From assembly GCA_044450785.1 (NCBI GenBank), contig JBIOJM010000083.1, positions 1 to 31,019 of the forward strand: 31,019 nucleotides of DNA. The letters are read 5' to 3'. The position numbers and the translations under genes are program-made. Below, piece after piece: positions 28,627 to 31,019 of the stretch (the first letter of the stretch is position 1; each line of letters opens with the position of its first letter). The notes below the pieces were generated by a model. That model had not been told where the DNA came from. It did no database searches and saw only the letters and a list, made by a program, of their open reading frames with translations. This DNA comes from JBIOJM01 sp044450785. GTDB taxonomy: Bacteria > Planctomycetota > Planctomycetia > Isosphaerales > Isosphaeraceae.

Positions 28627-30243
28627 GTGATAAGAAGCTCGACCCGGGCGCATCTCGCCGCCTTGCTGATTCTGTTGTCCGCCGCGGCCCCTTGGCGAGG
28701 GGCCGGCGCCGCCGAACCCGATCGCCTGCTCAAGGCCTTTTTCGACGCCGCCGATCCGCCGGCCTTCCAGACTGCGATCGCGGCGATCCGCGCTGCATCG
28801 CCCGACCCGCTCGACGTTGAGCGGGGGCTCCGCGGTGGGCGGGTTTATTCGGCGGATGCCAAGAGGGGCTGGCAAGTGTTCAAGCACAAGGGCCTCGACG
28901 GCAAGGAACGCCCGTACCACGTCTATGCACCGAAGCGGTATGACTCAGCCCGGAAGCATCCTGTGATCGTGATTCTACACGGGGGCGTCAGCCGGGCCGA
29001 CCTGCTGCCCGAGACCATGGTGGCCCGGATGCACGATGACGTCCAGAAGGACGCCGATGAGCACGGCTGGCTCATCATTATCCCGCTGGGCCAGCGCGGG
29101 GCGACCTGGTTCGATCGGGTCGGCATGGCCAACGTGCTGGCCCAGCTCGCCGCCGTCAAGCGGCTGTACAACGTAGACGAGGACCGTGTCTTCGTCGTCG
29201 GCTTCTCCGACGGCGGCAGCGGCGCCCTGATCATGGGGCTTTACCACCCCACTCCGTGGGCGGGGTTCTTCGCACTTTCCGGCAGCGTCATCGTGGCCAA
29301 CGCGGCGCCCGATGACGCTTTCCCCGCCAACCTCTCGAACCGGCCCGTCCACGCGGCTAACGGGGGACTCGATCCGCTCTATCCTTCAGCCCTCCAGAAG
29401 ACGTTCATCGACCAGCTCAGGGAACAGGGCGCCCGGATCGACTGGACGGCGTACCCAGCGTCCGGTCACGATGGCAGCTACATGGACCGAGAAGACCCGA
29501 AGGTCAATCAGTTCCTGCTGACGGCGTCGCGCGACCCGGCCCCCAAACACGTCGTCTGGGAGACGGCCAACCCCAAAGTCGGCCGCTGCGATTGGGCCCG
29601 GATCGACGAGGTTCGCGACGTCGGCAACAACCACGGGCCCGAGCCCTCCAACCTCAGCCTGGTGGGACCGCCGCAGCTCGCCTTCATCCCCGACATGAGC
29701 TTCGCAGGCCCCGGCGTCCGCATCCAACAGGTTGTGCCGGGCTCGCTGGCGCCGACCGCCGGTCTCAAGCCAAAAGACGTGCTGACCCGACTCGAAGGCG
29801 TCGAGATCAAGACGGTGGCCGACGCCCAGAACGTCATGCTCACCCAGATCATCATCAAGAAGAAGGGTGACCCGGTCCGCGGCGAGTACCGGCGCGGCGA
29901 AGAGATGCGATCGTTTCAATTCGAGGTTCCGGAGCTGCCCCGAACGCCGGTCTTCAAGCGGACAAGGCCCGCCGGCCGGCTCGAGGTGAAGGCCAACGGC
30001 AACCGCATCGACGTCACGGCCCGCGCGGTCGCCCGCTATACTCTTTTGATCCGCCGTGGGACGTTTGACCTCGATCAGCCGATCCAAGTCGTCACCAACG
30101 GCGTGGAGAGTTTTCACGCCCGGGTGAAACCCGACTTGGCCTTCATGCTCGAGCAGGCCGCGGCGGACGACGACCGGTCGGCCGTCTACTGCGCCAAGAT
30201 CGAAGTGAACGTCCCCTCCGGTCCGGCCGCGAGGCGTCCCTGA
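28627..30243 (+). CDS. Secreted esterase/PHB-depolymerase-like hydrolase with PDZ domain
   Basis: The protein has 538 residues if started at the GTG at 28627 (GGAG nine bases upstream). An ATG at 28588 would add 13 residues but has no ribosome binding site. A signal peptide (SSTRAHLAALLILLSAAAPW, ending GAGA) leads into an alpha/beta-hydrolase domain (about 80-320) with VIVILHGG, the nucleophile GFSDGGSGA (S194) and a histidine in SGHDGS (H281). A PDZ domain follows (about 345-430; GVRIQQVVPGSLAPTAGLKP, then KDVLTRLEGVEIKT). The C-terminal ~100 residues are an unassigned beta-rich region. This resembles planctomycete 'PHB depolymerase family esterase' proteins, with a PDZ attachment that may bind a substrate or partner peptide. 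Confidence 0.85.
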   Translation: MIRSSTRAHLAALLILLSAAAPWRGAGAAEPDRLLKAFFDAADPPAFQTAIAAIRAASPDPLDVERGLRGGRVYSADAKRGWQVFKHKGLDGKERPYHVYAPKRYDSARKHPVIVILHGGVSRADLLPETMVARMHDDVQKDADEHGWLIIIPLGQRGATWFDRVGMANVLAQLAAVKRLYNVDEDRVFVVGFSDGGSGALIMGLYHPTPWAGFFALSGSVIVANAAPDDAFPANLSNRPVHAANGGLDPLYPSALQKTFIDQLREQGARIDWTAYPASGHDGSYMDREDPKVNQFLLTASRDPAPKHVVWETANPKVGRCDWARIDEVRDVGNNHGPEPSNLSLVGPPQLAFIPDMSFAGPGVRIQQVVPGSLAPTAGLKPKDVLTRLEGVEIKTVADAQNVMLTQIIIKKKGDPVRGEYRRGEEMRSFQFEVPELPRTPVFKRTRPAGRLEVKANGNRIDVTARAVARYTLLIRRGTFDLDQPIQVVTNGVESFHARVKPDLAFMLEQAAADDDRSAVYCAKIEVNVPSGPAARRP

Positions 30244-30366
30244 CCGCCGGCGGCGATCAAGGTCAGTGGAAACCCGCATGGACACGCTGACGGCGACATG
30301 CGTATACTGGTCGTTCCATTACGATCGGGCTGAATCAAGATAGACTCTGGACAGGAACAACCGGGG

Positions 30367-31019
30367 ATGGCCTCGTCGGATATCATCATCCGAGGCGCCC
30401 GCGAGCATAACTTGCGCGACGTGTCGCTGGTGCTGCCGCGGGGTAAGTTGATCTGCTTGACGGGCGTTTCGGGCTCGGGAAAGAGTTCACTGGCGTTCGA
30501 CACGCTTTATGCCGAGGGGCAGCGCCGGTATGTCGAAAGCCTTTCGAGCTACGCCCGGCAGTTCTTGGGCCAGATGCCCAAGCCCGCGGTCGACCGGATT
30601 GACGGGTTGAGCCCCTCGATCTCGATCCAGCAAAAGACAGGTGGTCGGAACCCGCGATCGACGGTCGGCACGATCACGGAGATCAACGACTATTTGCGGG
30701 TGCTCTATGCTCGGGTGGGGCAGGGGCATTGCCCGAATTGCGGCCGGCCGGTGGCCGCCCAGACCGGCGAGCAGATCGTGGCGCGGGTGCTGGAGGAACT
30801 GCCGGCCGGGACGCCCTTTCTGGTGCTGGCGCCGGTGGTCCGCGGTCAGAAAGGGGAATACAAGGACCTGTTCGCCGACCTGTCTCGCGCCGGCTACATA
30901 CGGGCGCGCGTCAACGGCCAGGTGGTCAACCTGTCCGACGACCTGGCGCTTGACCGGCGGATCAAGCACCATATCGAGGCGGTTATCGACCGGCTCAAGG
31001 CCGGTCCCAATCCCAATTC
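30367..31019 (+). CDS. uvrA: Excinuclease ABC subunit A, N-terminal part (partial)
   Basis: UvrA finds DNA damage in nucleotide excision repair and loads UvrB. The visible 217 residues start MASSDIIIRGAREHNLRDVS and contain Walker A GVSGSGKSS (33-41), LAFDTLYAEGQRRYVESLSS, YARQFLGQM and SPSISIQQKT, followed by ARVGQGHCPNCGRPV. These are diagnostic for UvrA. The gene runs off the right edge. GGGG just before the ATG is a poor ribosome binding site. No SOS box (CTGT-N8-ACAG) is visible in the 123 bp upstream, so LexA control is not evident here. Confidence 0.95.
   Translation, partial: MASSDIIIRGAREHNLRDVSLVLPRGKLICLTGVSGSGKSSLAFDTLYAEGQRRYVESLSSYARQFLGQMPKPAVDRIDGLSPSISIQQKTGGRNPRSTVGTITEINDYLRVLYARVGQGHCPNCGRPVAAQTGEQIVARVLEELPAGTPFLVLAPVVRGQKGEYKDLFADLSRAGYIRARVNGQVVNLSDDLALDRRIKHHIEAVIDRLKAGPNPN

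Noticed and set aside
30295..30345. SOS box or strong promoter upstream of uvrA
   Set aside because: No CTGT-N8-ACAG is present; TATACT near 30303 and TAGACT near 30340 lack proper -35 partners.
1..31019. CRISPR array, prophage or insertion sequence with intact transposase
   Set aside because: No regularly spaced direct repeats, phage structural genes or transposase motifs were seen on either strand.

Overview
The window looks like a chromosomal segment of a GC-rich planctomycete, most like the Isosphaeraceae/Gemmatales group. This is inferred from gene content, not from a marker tree. The pointers are a very large secreted PVC-type dehydrogenase ending in a single CxxCH haem motif, a PEP-CTERM exported protein, a planctomycete-style ECF sigma fragment, a WD40-repeat secreted protein, DUF4058, and many TTG/GTG starts with weak ribosome binding sites.

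Left part (1-9070), mostly core genes: the tail of a thioredoxin-fold protein, rpmE (L31), prfA (RF1) and prmC (the RF glutamine methylase) run on the plus strand. They end in a heptamer-repeat hairpin shared with a convergent Ser/Thr kinase. A minus-strand pair follows, in which a tyrosine/dual-specificity phosphatase is translationally coupled (ATGA) to a GT39-like membrane glycosyltransferase. A full-length dsbD comes next on the plus strand.

Middle part (9134-22804): a DUF4160-DUF2442 gene pair and a long WD40 protein. A small island at 12.4-13.03 kb then holds a Phd-like antitoxin fragment, a 77-residue antitoxin-like ORF and an integron attC-like site. After it come a D-2-hydroxyacid dehydrogenase, a GT39-like membrane protein, a GT2-GtrA fusion whose catalytic DxD is degraded, mnmA, a hisE plus PVC-dehydrogenase pair, and trmB.

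Right part (22807-28270), accessory: one intact DinJ/YafQ-type toxin-antitoxin operon lies among decayed relatives. These are two DUF433 remnants (one frameshifted), a DUF5615 PIN-like stub and a PIN-toxin stub. Also present are an unknown two-gene operon, an unknown single gene, a DUF4058 gene, a beta-helix surface-protein fragment, a PEP-CTERM gene with a clear promoter and palindrome, and a truncated ECF sigma gene. The window closes with a secreted esterase-PDZ protein and the start of uvrA.

The most notable signals are the lone attC-like site with its cassette-sized ORF, the toxin-antitoxin graveyard, the uncharacterised overlapping pair at 24391-24970, and an antitoxin whose usual DNA-binding domain is replaced by a Lys/Ala/Ser-rich tail.
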